From Rhizobium sp. ARZ01 (lineage in GTDB: Bacteria; Pseudomonadota; Alphaproteobacteria; Rhizobiales; Rhizobiaceae): 64,000 bases of DNA. Of the stretch, positions 36,909 through 46,227 are shown piece after piece. How positions within the stretch are numbered: position 1 is the first letter of the stretch; each line of letters opens with the position of its first letter. The DNA lies in NCBI RefSeq assembly GCF_014851675.1, contig NZ_JACVAE010000004.1, forward strand, positions 434,001 to 498,000, given 5' to 3'. The notes under the pieces are model-generated. The model made no database searches. It was given only the letters and a program-made list of their open reading frames with translations, and was not told the DNA's origin. Both the position numbers and the translations under genes were made by a program.

Positions 36909-38987
36909 ATGCACGAGAGAAACAGAGGGCGTTTGAGGTGGCTGAAGTTCGCGGCCGCGTCAGCGATTGTCCTTGGTGGTGGATTTGCCATCTTGATGGC
37001 GGTGCCGCCAAGCATTACGGCAGAAGAGCCAGATCCGGGCCAACTGTCCGATCCCGCCCTGGTCGCGCGCGGCAAGTATGTCGCGCAGCTTGGCGATTGC
37101 ATCGCCTGTCATACCGACAAGGGTGGTGACGAAATGGCGGGCGGTCTCGCGCTTGAAACGCCCATGGGAACGATTTGGTCGACCAACATCACGCCGGACT
37201 CAAAGACAGGCATAGGCAGCTGGTCCTTTGGCGAGTTTGACCGCGCGATGCGTAAAGGGGTCGATGCCGACGGGCACAATTTATACCCCGCCATGCCGTA
37301 TCCCTCGTATGCGAAGATCACCGACGAAGACATGATTGCGCTGTGGGCCTACCTTTTGAACGGCGTCAAGCCCGTCGAAAAGGCCAATCGCGATGCCGCG
37401 ATGAACTTCCCGTTCAACCTTCGATTCGGACTTGCCTACTGGAACGCCGTCTTCGCGGACGACACACGCTTCGTCTTCGATCAAACGAAGGATGACGCTT
37501 GGAACCGAGGTGCCTATCTGGTGCAAGGGCTTGGTCATTGCGGGGCGTGCCACACGCCACGGGGCATCGCATTCCAGGAAGTCGCGATGACGGAAAAGGA
37601 CCCTAAGGGCGACCAGTTCCTCGCCGGCGCGAAGGTGGAAAACTGGCATGCGGTCGAGCTGAGGAACCTGTGGACAGTGAATGACACCGTCGAACTGCTT
37701 AAGACAGGGCGGAATCGCTTCACGACTGTTTCCGGCTCGATGACCGATGTCATCCTGCATTCGACGCAGAATTTCACCGACGGCGATTTGGTTTCCATAG
37801 CCACATATTTGAAGTCGCTTCCGTCAGACACGCAGAGAGCGGTAGTGACGGAAGCTGTTTACGGCGATGCGCCCTCGACCGCCTATACAACCCCTGGCGG
37901 GCTCGGATACATGCAGTTCTGCAGTGACTGTCATCGGCCGGACGGGACAGGTGTGAAAGGAATCTTCCCAGCCCTCGCGGGGAACCCGACGGTCTCGGCG
38001 CTCGATCCCTCGACCCTCATTCACATCACATTGACGGGCTGGGAAACCGCGTCGACGAACGCCCATCCTCGAACCTATACGATGCCTGCCTTCGCGCGTA
38101 TCGAGGATCAGGAGATCGCAGACATCCTCAGCTATGTGCGGAAGAACTGGGGAGCAGGGTCTCCGGCGATTTCCAAGGGCCAGGTTGCTCAAGCACGCAA
38201 ACACATTGATCCGAAGATTGATGACTCGAGCTTCGAGACTCCACGTCTTGCCGCGCTACTTGATGAGCCAAATTCCGAGCAGCTTGTGCGCGGAATGAGA
38301 TTAAACGCGGAGACGCGCAAGCTCGTGCCAGATAACGTTGGTAACGACCTGAACTGCGCATCGTGCCATCTGAATGCCGGTACCGTTGCCGATGGCTCGC
38401 CCTATGTCGGTGTTTCGGCATTTTTCCCAAGCTATGCGCCGCGCGCGGGCAAAGAGATCACGATGGAGGAACGCATCAATGGCTGCTTCCGTCGATCGAT
38501 GAATGGCAAGCCGCTCAAGGTCGATAGCGACGATATGAAGGCCATGGTTGCCTACTTTGATTGGATGAGGGGTGAAACCAAGCCGGAAGACAAAGTTCCA
38601 GGTCGTGGAGTCGGCAAAATCGACCAGTCGCTCATTCCCGATCCGGTGAATGGCCAGAAAATCTACGCGGCCCAATGTGCAGTCTGCCACGGAGCCAACG
38701 GGGAAGGTTTGAAGGATGATGTCGGACGGCTAGTCTATCCGCCGTTGTGGGGTGATCGGTCGTTCAACATCGGCGCGGGCATGGCTCGTACCTATACGGC
38801 GGCCGCCTTCGTGCAGCGGAACATGCCTATCGGCTTTCACGAGAAATTTCCGCTTGGACAGGGCGGTCTGACGGACCAAGAAGCCCTCGACGTCGCGGAT
38901 TACTTCAGTCACATGCCGAGACCAGACTTTGCCGACAAATTGAAAGACTGGCCAAATGGCGGGAAGCCAAAGGATGCGCGCTACTAG
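36909..38987 (+). CDS. Pentahaem cytochrome c: trihaem carrier fused to TsdA-like dihaem domain
   Basis: 692 aa with five CxxCH haem sites at His68, His215, His342, His487 and His594. An N-terminal helix (about 13-32) serves as signal or anchor, so it works in the periplasm. Residues about 45-420 match the trihaem cytochrome subunit of membrane alcohol/gluconate dehydrogenases. Residues about 455-692 match TsdA thiosulfate dehydrogenase / tetrathionate reductase: CASCHLNAG, then ERINGCFRRSMNGKPL with Cys526, 39 residues after the haem histidine, and Met639, 45 residues after the last one. In Allochromatium TsdA (from memory His53/Cys96 and His164/Met209) spacing is 43 and 45. I infer a self-wired thiosulfate/tetrathionate enzyme. 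The next two genes are TtrS/TtrR-like. Confidence 0.85.
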   Translation: MHERNRGRLRWLKFAAASAIVLGGGFAILMAVPPSITAEEPDPGQLSDPALVARGKYVAQLGDCIACHTDKGGDEMAGGLALETPMGTIWSTNITPDSKTGIGSWSFGEFDRAMRKGVDADGHNLYPAMPYPSYAKITDEDMIALWAYLLNGVKPVEKANRDAAMNFPFNLRFGLAYWNAVFADDTRFVFDQTKDDAWNRGAYLVQGLGHCGACHTPRGIAFQEVAMTEKDPKGDQFLAGAKVENWHAVELRNLWTVNDTVELLKTGRNRFTTVSGSMTDVILHSTQNFTDGDLVSIATYLKSLPSDTQRAVVTEAVYGDAPSTAYTTPGGLGYMQFCSDCHRPDGTGVKGIFPALAGNPTVSALDPSTLIHITLTGWETASTNAHPRTYTMPAFARIEDQEIADILSYVRKNWGAGSPAISKGQVAQARKHIDPKIDDSSFETPRLAALLDEPNSEQLVRGMRLNAETRKLVPDNVGNDLNCASCHLNAGTVADGSPYVGVSAFFPSYAPRAGKEITMEERINGCFRRSMNGKPLKVDSDDMKAMVAYFDWMRGETKPEDKVPGRGVGKIDQSLIPDPVNGQKIYAAQCAVCHGANGEGLKDDVGRLVYPPLWGDRSFNIGAGMARTYTAAAFVQRNMPIGFHEKFPLGQGGLTDQEALDVADYFSHMPRPDFADKLKDWPNGGKPKDARY

Positions 38988-39006
38988 CCCATCAATCTGC
39001 GTCGAA

Positions 39007-39040
39007 GAGAGACCGGCAGTTTCAACGCTGCCGGCCTCTC
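39007..39040 (+). terminator. Stem-loop between cytochrome and sensor kinase genes
   Basis: GAGAGACCGGCAG and CTGCCGGCCTCTC pair over 12 bp with one A-C mismatch and an 8-base loop, 19 bases after the cytochrome stop and 38 bases before the kinase start. It may partly separate expression of the abundant enzyme from that of its sensor. No long T run follows. Confidence 0.6.
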
Positions 39041-39078
39041 GCTTTGCAAAAATTAGGGGCTTTGTCTCGCAAAGGTCG

Positions 39079-40842
39079 ATGATCCGCGTACTGCTCGCCG
39101 TTCTCTGTATTTTGGTACCTGTGGACCTCGCGCAGGCGCGCGAGATCAGGATTGCTGTGCTTGCATTCCAGGGCTCTGAGAGAGCCGCAAGAGATTTTGA
39201 ACAAACCTTTGAATATCTCGGCGATGCCTTGCCGGAGTTCCGGTTTGTCATGGTTCCTCTTGATCTTGCTGGTGTATCGCGTGCCGTGCAGTCGAACTCT
39301 GTCGATTTCCTAATCACCAATCCCGGCAACTACGTCGAATTGGAAGGACGCTTCGGGGTAACACGTGTCGCCACTTTCGAAACTCGAGAGAACAATGTTG
39401 CGGTTGATACCGTAGGTTCAACCGTGATCGTGCGAAATCGGGACGACCACCCTACCGACTTCAAAGGACTTGTTGGAGCAAGGATTGCAGTGGTTGCTGC
39501 GGATGCCTTCGGCGGGTGGCAGGTGGTGTGGCGGGAATTCGAGGATGCCGGCGTGCCGCTCACCAAGACCGGCGGCCTCGTTGAAACAGGCTTTCCGATG
39601 TCAAACGTCATTGAGGAAGTGCGTGCTGGACGGACAGACGCTGGCGTCCTGCGCACCTGCCTCCTGGAGGAAGAAGTTGCGGCAGGGCGGGTCTCCGTCG
39701 ACGAATTTGCGATCGTCGCCGAAAAGGACCCGGGCGGATTTCCTTGCAGGCGTTCCTCTCGTCTTTATCCGGACTGGGCATTCGCCAGGTTGGCAACCAC
39801 ATCCGGCGACCTTGCCAAGTCGGTCACCGCCAAACTCTTGGAGATGGTCCCAAGCGATGGTCGCGGTTGGACCGCACCTCAGGACTACAACCCCGTTCTC
39901 GCGCTGTTCCGCGATCTGAAAATCGGGCCTTTCGAGGACCTGTCGCGCGTAACGTTGTTCGGTTTCGTGCGGGAGCACTGGCATTGGTTCGCCATTGCGG
40001 CTGTGGGCCTTGGCTGGTGGATCGTTCACGTCGTGCGTGTAGAGACCTTGGTGCGTCGACGAACGGCTGAACTTACGCGCGAGATCCAGGAGCGTGGTCG
40101 GGCGGAGGAGGAGGCGCGAGCCCACCGGCAGGAGCGCGACCAGTTCTCGCGCCTCGGCATTCTCGGGGAGATGGCGTCCAACATCGCGCACGAGCTGAAC
40201 CAGCCGCTTGCTGCGATCACAAACTATGCGGAAGGTATGACGCGCCTTATTGATGCCGGGCGTAACGACCCGGCCATCCTGCGCGATGGAACTCGCGGAA
40301 TTGCAGGACAGGCTGAAAGAGCTGGCACCATCGTTCGCCGCATTCGGTCTTTCGTTCGCCGCAGAGAGATCAGGCGCGAAAATCTGGACATCAACGAAGT
40401 GGTACGCGAAGCGCTTCTCCTTTTCGAAGCCACAGCGAAGCGCTGTAACATTCCTTTCCACGTCCGTCTCGCCGCGGATTTGCCGCAGGTTAAGGCGGAC
40501 AGGATCGAGATTGAGCAGGTTCTTCTCAATCTTTTCCAGAATGCCGTTGATGCAATGGCCAATGCTAAACAGCCCGAGCGAGGTATTGTGGTTTCGACAA
40601 GCCGCACCGACGGCAAGGTAGAAGTGGCAGTGCGGGACCACGGAACCGGGCTCGCTCCTGACATCGAAGCACGGCTTTTTGAGACGTTCTTCACGACCAA
40701 GCCACAGGGACTTGGTCTTGGACTTTCCATTTGCCGCACTATCGTCGAAAGCCACGGCGGGCGGCTCTGGGCGTCAAATGAACAGGCAGGTGGCCTATCC
40801 ATGCGGTTTGCCCTGCCCGTGCAGGCGGAGGATGGTGAATGA
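39079..40842 (+). CDS. TtrS-like sensor histidine kinase
   Basis: 587 aa. Signal peptide MIRVLLAVLCILVPVDLAQA, then a PhnD-type periplasmic binding domain (about 21-285), a membrane helix (about 302-320), a short coiled linker, and a HisKA/HATPase kinase with phospho-acceptor His371 (NIAHELNQPLAAI), N box NLFQNAVDAM and G box GLGLGLSICRTIVESHGG. The layout and the motif FPCRRSSRLYPDWAFA match TtrS, the tetrathionate sensor of enterobacteria; Cys194 and Cys223 in the sensor domain are candidates for sensing. The start at 39079 is chosen for the signal peptide, although the frame is open from 38956. It overlaps the regulator gene by four bases. Confidence 0.87.
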   Translation: MIRVLLAVLCILVPVDLAQAREIRIAVLAFQGSERAARDFEQTFEYLGDALPEFRFVMVPLDLAGVSRAVQSNSVDFLITNPGNYVELEGRFGVTRVATFETRENNVAVDTVGSTVIVRNRDDHPTDFKGLVGARIAVVAADAFGGWQVVWREFEDAGVPLTKTGGLVETGFPMSNVIEEVRAGRTDAGVLRTCLLEEEVAAGRVSVDEFAIVAEKDPGGFPCRRSSRLYPDWAFARLATTSGDLAKSVTAKLLEMVPSDGRGWTAPQDYNPVLALFRDLKIGPFEDLSRVTLFGFVREHWHWFAIAAVGLGWWIVHVVRVETLVRRRTAELTREIQERGRAEEEARAHRQERDQFSRLGILGEMASNIAHELNQPLAAITNYAEGMTRLIDAGRNDPAILRDGTRGIAGQAERAGTIVRRIRSFVRRREIRRENLDINEVVREALLLFEATAKRCNIPFHVRLAADLPQVKADRIEIEQVLLNLFQNAVDAMANAKQPERGIVVSTSRTDGKVEVAVRDHGTGLAPDIEARLFETFFTTKPQGLGLGLSICRTIVESHGGRLWASNEQAGGLSMRFALPVQAEDGE

Positions 40843-41474
40843 ACGATATCGATGCTCCGCTTGTTCTCATTGTCGATGACGATGAAGCAATGCGCTCTTC
40901 CATGGCGTTCCTGTTTTCATCGGTCGGACTGGAAGCGAAGGTTCACGCATCGGCGGCAGAGCTTTTGGCCGAGCTACCGCCTGACGAATCCGTGCGTCCG
41001 GGAGTCTTGGTGCTGGACGTGCGCATGCCGGAAATGAGTGGGCTGGAACTTCAGCGAAGGCTGGTAAACAGTCAATTTCCCCTGCCGATTATTTTTGTTA
41101 CTGGTCACGGCGATGTCCCCATCGCGGTTGAGACCCTGAAGGTTGGCGCATTCGATTTCATCGAAAAACCCTTCAAAGAACAGTATCTCCTGGATTCAGT
41201 TGCGGCTGCTATCCAGCTCTCGCGGACGAACTTGGCCCTCTATGCGCAGCGTCGTTCGGTAGAAGAAAAACTCTCCAGACTTGGGCGTCGAGAAGTGGAG
41301 GTGATGAATGGTGTTCTGGCTGGCAAGCCCAACAAAGTGATTGCCCATGAACTCGACTTGTCGATCAAGTCCATCGAGGTCTATCGCGCCTCCGTGATGT
41401 CGAAAATGCAGGCAAGCTCGCTCGTGGAACTTGCGAGGCTGGTCGACGCGTTGGCTTATAGTAATACGCGATAG
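40839..41474 (+). CDS. TtrR/FixJ-family response regulator
   Basis: 211 aa. Receiver domain with IVDDDEAMRSSM, phospho-acceptor Asp60 (LVLDVRMPEMSG) and the switch lysine in DFIEKPFKE; then a LuxR-type helix-turn-helix (LAGKPNKVIAHELDLSIKSIEVYRASV). It is cognate to the overlapping kinase gene. Its likely target is the promoter of the pentahaem cytochrome upstream (inference). Confidence 0.9.
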   Translation: MNDIDAPLVLIVDDDEAMRSSMAFLFSSVGLEAKVHASAAELLAELPPDESVRPGVLVLDVRMPEMSGLELQRRLVNSQFPLPIIFVTGHGDVPIAVETLKVGAFDFIEKPFKEQYLLDSVAAAIQLSRTNLALYAQRRSVEEKLSRLGRREVEVMNGVLAGKPNKVIAHELDLSIKSIEVYRASVMSKMQASSLVELARLVDALAYSNTR

Positions 41475-41563
41475 CTACCAGTGAAACACTTCCGGTGCAT
41501 CACATGCAAGCCATCACAACTAATGGGGCCTGCTGCAGCCATGTTCCGTGGAGTCTTTCGGCT

Positions 41564-42508
41564 TCAGGGGGTGTCCTTCGCGCTCTCGGCGATACAGAAT
41601 TTGAGCGTGGAAACCGAAGTGGAGACCGCTTCCTTTGCATCAAGAGAGTAGTCCTCGTTCTCGATCGAGATGACATCGTCGTAGCCGACAGCGCGCAACG
41701 CTCGAACGATTTCGAGCCAGGCCCTGACGGGGTTGCCGTGGCCGAGCGAAACGTAGTTCCAGAAGCGACCGCGGACAGGGACAACAGGCTTGGTGTCCAG
41801 CAATCCGTTGATGCGTGACTGGAGCTCTATCCGCGTATCCTTGCCATGCACATGGTAGATGCTGGAACCCAGTTCACCGATGGCGGATACCGGATCGCCA
41901 CCCATCCAGATGAGGTGTGACGGATCGAAGTTCACGCCAACCGTGGGGCCCACGGCCTCGCGCAGCCGAAAAAAACTCTCTGAATTGTACACGGCCTGCC
42001 GCCCATGTTGCTCGACGCAGATGCGTATACCCTCTTTCTCCGCCGCGGCTGCAAACGCCCGCCACCATGGCAGGATTCGCTCCTTCCATTGCCATCCCAG
42101 GATCTCCATAGCCTCAGGCGGCCATGATGATGTGATCCAGTTGGGATGGCTATCGCCAGGACCCGCGGGGAGGCCCGACATCATGACCACGCGCCGGACG
42201 CCGAGCAGTGCTGCAAGTTCCACCGTGATATAGGCCAACTGGCTGTCGATCGACCCGGTTTCTCCGGGATGCAACTGGTTTCCCGAACAGTTCAACGCCG
42301 AGATTTCGAGGCCGCGATCCCTCACATTGCCGAGCAATTGATCGCGCGCTGCAGAACTGGCGAGCAGTTCGGCGATGTTGACGTGCGGCGCGCGCGACCA
42401 TCCACCCATGCAGAACTCGACGTTCGTGATGCCAAGCTCGGCGGCCTGGTCGAGGCATTCCTCGGTCGGGATATGTCCAAAACCATCCGTATTGAAACCG
42501 ATTTTCAT
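41564..42508 (-). CDS. Sugar phosphate isomerase/epimerase (AP-endonuclease-2 fold)
   Basis: 314 aa TIM-barrel enzyme of the IolE/hydroxypyruvate-isomerase group. It starts MKIGFNTDGFGHIPTEECL and has metal-site motifs ICVEQHGRQAV, VGVNFDPSHLIWMGGDP and ISIENEDYSLDAKEAV. It acts on a sugar or inositol derivative. It is downstream of a Gfo/Idh/MocA dehydrogenase on the same strand with a 25-base gap, so the two probably act in one carbohydrate pathway, perhaps on the solute imported by the ABC system at 44.8-49.1 kb. Confidence 0.83.
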   Translation of the reverse strand: MKIGFNTDGFGHIPTEECLDQAAELGITNVEFCMGGWSRAPHVNIAELLASSAARDQLLGNVRDRGLEISALNCSGNQLHPGETGSIDSQLAYITVELAALLGVRRVVMMSGLPAGPGDSHPNWITSSWPPEAMEILGWQWKERILPWWRAFAAAAEKEGIRICVEQHGRQAVYNSESFFRLREAVGPTVGVNFDPSHLIWMGGDPVSAIGELGSSIYHVHGKDTRIELQSRINGLLDTKPVVPVRGRFWNYVSLGHGNPVRAWLEIVRALRAVGYDDVISIENEDYSLDAKEAVSTSVSTLKFCIAESAKDTP

Positions 42509-42533
42509 CTTGTTTCCTCCCTGTGGACGCTGC

Positions 42534-43712
42534 TCAGGCTGGCGCGTGCGCGATACGCGTCGCAGTACCCGTCTCGGCTGACCGTTGGATCGCGTCCAGA
42601 ATTTCTGCCACGCGCAACCCGTCGAGCAGCGTGCCGCTTGCGATCGGTTTGCGTTCCGCGATCGCGGTCAGGAAGTCGTGGATCATGAAACCGAAGATTT
42701 CGGCGTATCCGACACCGACGCCGTCATAGGGGACGGGAAGCATCTCTTTTAGATTCGGTGAGGACGGCCGGTTCGCGACGGTAGCGAAGGGCGTCTGTCC
42801 CGAGCCGTCGAAGCGCGCAATCTCATACTGGTTGAGGAGTTTCGTCGAGAACTTCGCGCTGGCCTTCGTCCCGAAAACCTCGAACGAAAGCGTGTTGCCC
42901 ATGCCGATGGCCACACGGCTTGCGGAAAACAGGCCCTGCGCACCGCTGCGAAAACGCAGAAGGGCCGACATCACGTCGTCGTTGTCGACGGTCTTTTTCT
43001 CTGTGCTCAGGTCCCCCCTGTCATGCCCGACCGTCGCGCCGGCGGCAACGAAGCGCTCCTTGATCGAGATATTCGAAACCGCGCCAACAATTTCGTCGAT
43101 TTCGCCGCAGAGATAGCGTGCGGTGTCGATCGCGTGGGTACCAATGTCCGCCAGTGCGCCCGATCCAGCCCGATCCCTTTCGTAGCGCCAGGAGTGAGGC
43201 AGATATGGATCGGCGGCATACTCGCACTGGAACTGCACGAGGATGTTGACGATTTCGCCCATCTCACCGGCGGCAATCCTGTTACGGATCTCGATGACAG
43301 CGGGGATGCGGCGGTAGTTGAAGACCGTTGCCGCACAGACTTCTGTTCCCTTTGCCGCTTCATAAAGACGACGTGCGTCGGCGGCACTCAACGCCAGCGG
43401 CTTTTCGCAAAGAACGTGCTTTCCGGCTTGCAGCGCGGCGTCCACCGCATCGACATGAAGGAAGTTCGGAAGGGCTACGCTGACAATGCCGATCGCGGGG
43501 TTGTCCATGACCGCTTTCCAGTCGGTCGCAGTACCCTCAAACCCGTAGGTCGATGCAAGTGTCCGGGCAAGCGCCTCGTTGGGGTCCGCAACTACGGCAA
43601 GACGCAGACCGTGCAGCCGATCCGCAAACCGGGGACAATGAGTACGGTAGCCGAAGGCGTGTGCGGCGCCGATCATGCCCGCACCAAGGATACCGATCCC
43701 GTGCTGCTTCAT
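42534..43712 (-). CDS. Gfo/Idh/MocA-family NAD(P)-dependent sugar oxidoreductase
   Basis: 392 aa. N-terminal Rossmann motif GIGILGAGMIGAAHAFGY, the family lysine motif CEKPLALS, then a C-terminal beta-sheet domain with GTHAIDTARYLCGEI. The start at 43712 is set by GGGAGG upstream; the open frame reaches 43892 but without similarity. Oxidises a sugar, inositol or related ring hydroxyl. First gene of a minus-strand pair with the isomerase/epimerase. Confidence 0.87.
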   Translation of the reverse strand: MKQHGIGILGAGMIGAAHAFGYRTHCPRFADRLHGLRLAVVADPNEALARTLASTYGFEGTATDWKAVMDNPAIGIVSVALPNFLHVDAVDAALQAGKHVLCEKPLALSAADARRLYEAAKGTEVCAATVFNYRRIPAVIEIRNRIAAGEMGEIVNILVQFQCEYAADPYLPHSWRYERDRAGSGALADIGTHAIDTARYLCGEIDEIVGAVSNISIKERFVAAGATVGHDRGDLSTEKKTVDNDDVMSALLRFRSGAQGLFSASRVAIGMGNTLSFEVFGTKASAKFSTKLLNQYEIARFDGSGQTPFATVANRPSSPNLKEMLPVPYDGVGVGYAEIFGFMIHDFLTAIAERKPIASGTLLDGLRVAEILDAIQRSAETGTATRIAHAPA

Positions 43713-44096
43713 AGATCCCTCCCATGAGCCGCTCACGCATCCCGCAGTGTGAAGTAGGCGCAGGGCTCGCGATGCTGTGCAGCTTGCGATATTACGCCCT
43801 CTTGTCGAGTTCGACTTCCCTGAGCGTCGCATGGGTTGACCAAGGGCGCTGAGGACACTGCGAGGTTCTTCGCCGGGGCCAGGCGACCACATTCTCGGCG
43901 GTAAACGAATTGCGGTCGGCGTGGTGCCTTCGAGGGCAATCTGTACGCATTGCGGTGTTCGCGCCCCTCTGCCTTCAAATCTCTTTCGAAGCGACGTAAA
44001 CTCGCACCGGTTGAGCGGCCTTGGCAGTGTAGCAAAGCTCGTTCTCGGGCTGCCATATTTCAGGGGGCAGGGGGAGCGGATCGGACGGGGTTGGGC
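43713..44096. other. Intergenic region, divergent
   Basis: About 380 bases between the minus-strand sugar dehydrogenase and the plus-strand methyltransferase-like gene. A 107-codon frame on the minus strand is not recognisable. No clear operator or terminator was found. Confidence 0.4.
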
Positions 44097-44579
44097 ATGA
44101 ACGAGACGACCGAGAACATGCGCGACAATTCAGGCGCCGTGGTGCGGCCGCCCATCGCCTGGATGCTCGCGGTGATCGCTGGGATTGCGCTCGACTGGCT
44201 TTATCCGCTGCCGTTCCTGCCGGCGGGCGTGCCGACCGGCTGGCCCGGCGGCATCTTGTTTCTAGCCGGCCTCGCGCTGCTGATCTGGGCAGCGATGACC
44301 TTCCGCCGCGCCGGAACACAGATTCAGACCACCGATCCGACGACGACGATCGTTGACGACGGCCCCTACCGCTTCACACGCAACCCGATCTACATCGGTA
44401 TGTTCCTAGGCCTGATCGGTCTTGCCGTAGCCTTCGATAGCCTGTGGCTCATTGTCCTGTTGGTGCCGTTCTATCTCGTCATCCGCTATGGTGTGGTCGC
44501 CCGCGAGGAGGCTTATCTCGAGCGGAAGTTCGGAGACGTCTATCTCGCCTACAAAGCCCGTGTCAGGCGGTGGCTGTAG
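44097..44579 (+). CDS. Isoprenylcysteine carboxyl methyltransferase (ICMT) family membrane protein
   Basis: 160 aa integral membrane protein with about four helices and the family's C-terminal signature GPYRFTRNPIYIGMFLGLIG followed by REEAYLERKFGDVYLAYKARVRRWL, in which the ICMT/phospholipid-methyltransferase type binds S-adenosylmethionine. Bacterial members have mostly unknown substrates (lipids or cyclic terpenoids). The ATG at 44097 is chosen as the first start before the helices. It is monocistronic; about 250 bases with no gene separate it from the sugar importer. Confidence 0.8.
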   Translation: MNETTENMRDNSGAVVRPPIAWMLAVIAGIALDWLYPLPFLPAGVPTGWPGGILFLAGLALLIWAAMTFRRAGTQIQTTDPTTTIVDDGPYRFTRNPIYIGMFLGLIGLAVAFDSLWLIVLLVPFYLVIRYGVVAREEAYLERKFGDVYLAYKARVRRWL

Positions 44580-44828
44580 CGAGACGAAGGGGCAATCCTC
44601 TGTGCGCCAAAGCCAATTCGGATTGCTAATACAACCTCTCTGTATAACCCTCCCGTTGTGGTAATATTAATTCTACGAGCTGGGCCGGATCGAGGAGAGC
44701 CGGAAATCGTTTCGACTTGTCGCAGATTGGTTCGCATCGGTGTCGAGGTTGTGCCTCCGCCATGCCGGATGGGGTAAGGCCCTCTACGAAAAGGCCATTG
44801 GACAACAGCTCGGAACGGGAGGTGTACA

Positions 44829-46094
44829 ATGGTTCGCAGACTGCTTCTCACTTTGGCAATATCGGCATCCGCCATGGCAATCGGCGGAGCGGCGTGGGCT
44901 GATATCACAATCCTTGTCCCGTCAGGCAGCGAGGGCGACGGACTTAGAGCCGCTGCAGCCGACTACTCGAAGATGAAGGGCTCGAAGGTCGAAATCGTAC
45001 AGGCGCCCTACGCCAACGTTTTCGAGAAGGCGGCGAATGCCGGGCAGACGAAATCGGGTGCTTTCGACATCGTGCTGATGGACGACCCCTGGATCCCGTT
45101 CTTTGCCGAGAACGGCCACCTCGAGGATCTCAGTCCCTATTTTGCCAAACTCGGTATCCCTGGTCCCGACAACGACTTCCTGGCGAAGTCGCTGGCGGTT
45201 TGCCGCAATCCCTACAGTATCGGTCCGTTTGTCTGCATTCCCTATGTCGGCAATGCGCAGATGTTCTTCTATGACGGTGCCAAGTTCGCTGAGGCCGGCG
45301 TTTCCGGCGCGCCCGCAACGTGGGATGATGTCTACAAGGCGGCCAAGGCGATTACTGACGCCGGCGGAGGGCGGTTCTACGGCTACGTCTTCCGCGGCGG
45401 GCAGGGCAACAACGTGGTCGCCGATTTCATGCCAATCCTGTGGTCGTATGGCGCCAACCTCTTCAATGCCGACCGCAGCAAGGTGACGCTCGACAGCAAG
45501 GAAGCCAAGGACGCGATGACGATGTTCATGACGCTCAAGGGCATCTCCCCGAAGGGTGTCGAGAGCTTTGCCCCCGAGGACGTCGGTCGCGCAATGACGT
45601 CGGGCATCGCTGCCTCGTCGATCAACTGGCCGAACTGGGTCGCCACGTTCGAGGACCCGAGCCAGAGCCAGGTGGTCGGCAAGATCTCCTACGCGCCGAT
45701 GCCGGCCGGCTCGCACGCCGGTTCATCGGAAATTGGCCACTGGACCATGGGCGTGATGTCGGCCGCGAAGAACAAGCAGGAAGCCTTCGATTTCATGGTC
45801 TGGGCAACATCGCCGGAGCAGATCAAGATTTCCGCCACGCGCGGCAATCCGCCGGTCCGCTTCTCTGTATTCACGGATCCTGAACTCACGTCGCAGCCGC
45901 AATTCCGGCACTATCCGACGCTGATGCAGGCGATCAACTTCTCGACACCGCGGCCGCGACATCCCAAATGGCCCGAGATAGAGAACGCACTCGGCATCGA
46001 GCTTTCCAAGGCGGTTGCCGGCACGGAGAGCCCAGACCAGGCGCTCGCCAATGCCCAGACAGCGATCCAGAAGATCACCGGCATCAGCCAATAG
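44829..46094 (+). CDS. Carbohydrate ABC transporter substrate-binding protein
   Basis: 421 aa, extracellular solute-binding protein family 1. Sec signal peptide with cleavage after AWA near residue 24, mature start DITILVPSGSEGDGL. Ribosome site GGGAGG is well placed. First gene of an operon binding protein, permease, permease, ATPase (44829-49066) of the CUT1 sugar/polyol type. Ligand unknown. Confidence 0.88.
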   Translation: MVRRLLLTLAISASAMAIGGAAWADITILVPSGSEGDGLRAAAADYSKMKGSKVEIVQAPYANVFEKAANAGQTKSGAFDIVLMDDPWIPFFAENGHLEDLSPYFAKLGIPGPDNDFLAKSLAVCRNPYSIGPFVCIPYVGNAQMFFYDGAKFAEAGVSGAPATWDDVYKAAKAITDAGGGRFYGYVFRGGQGNNVVADFMPILWSYGANLFNADRSKVTLDSKEAKDAMTMFMTLKGISPKGVESFAPEDVGRAMTSGIAASSINWPNWVATFEDPSQSQVVGKISYAPMPAGSHAGSSEIGHWTMGVMSAAKNKQEAFDFMVWATSPEQIKISATRGNPPVRFSVFTDPELTSQPQFRHYPTLMQAINFSTPRPRHPKWPEIENALGIELSKAVAGTESPDQALANAQTAIQKITGISQ

Positions 46095-46227
46095 AGCGCT
46101 GTCGGTTTGCCCGATTGACCGGGAAGCGGGTGCTCCCGCTTCCCACGCCGATAGTGGCGCGTTGGGCGACGCTTTGCTCCGGTGCAAAAGGTGCCCCGAC
46201 ATGCGAGACGGGAGGTATGATCTGACA

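Noticed and set aside
38956..39078. Upstream start for the sensor kinase inside the cytochrome gene
   Set aside because: The ATG at 39079 begins a clean signal peptide; the 41 extra residues would bury it.
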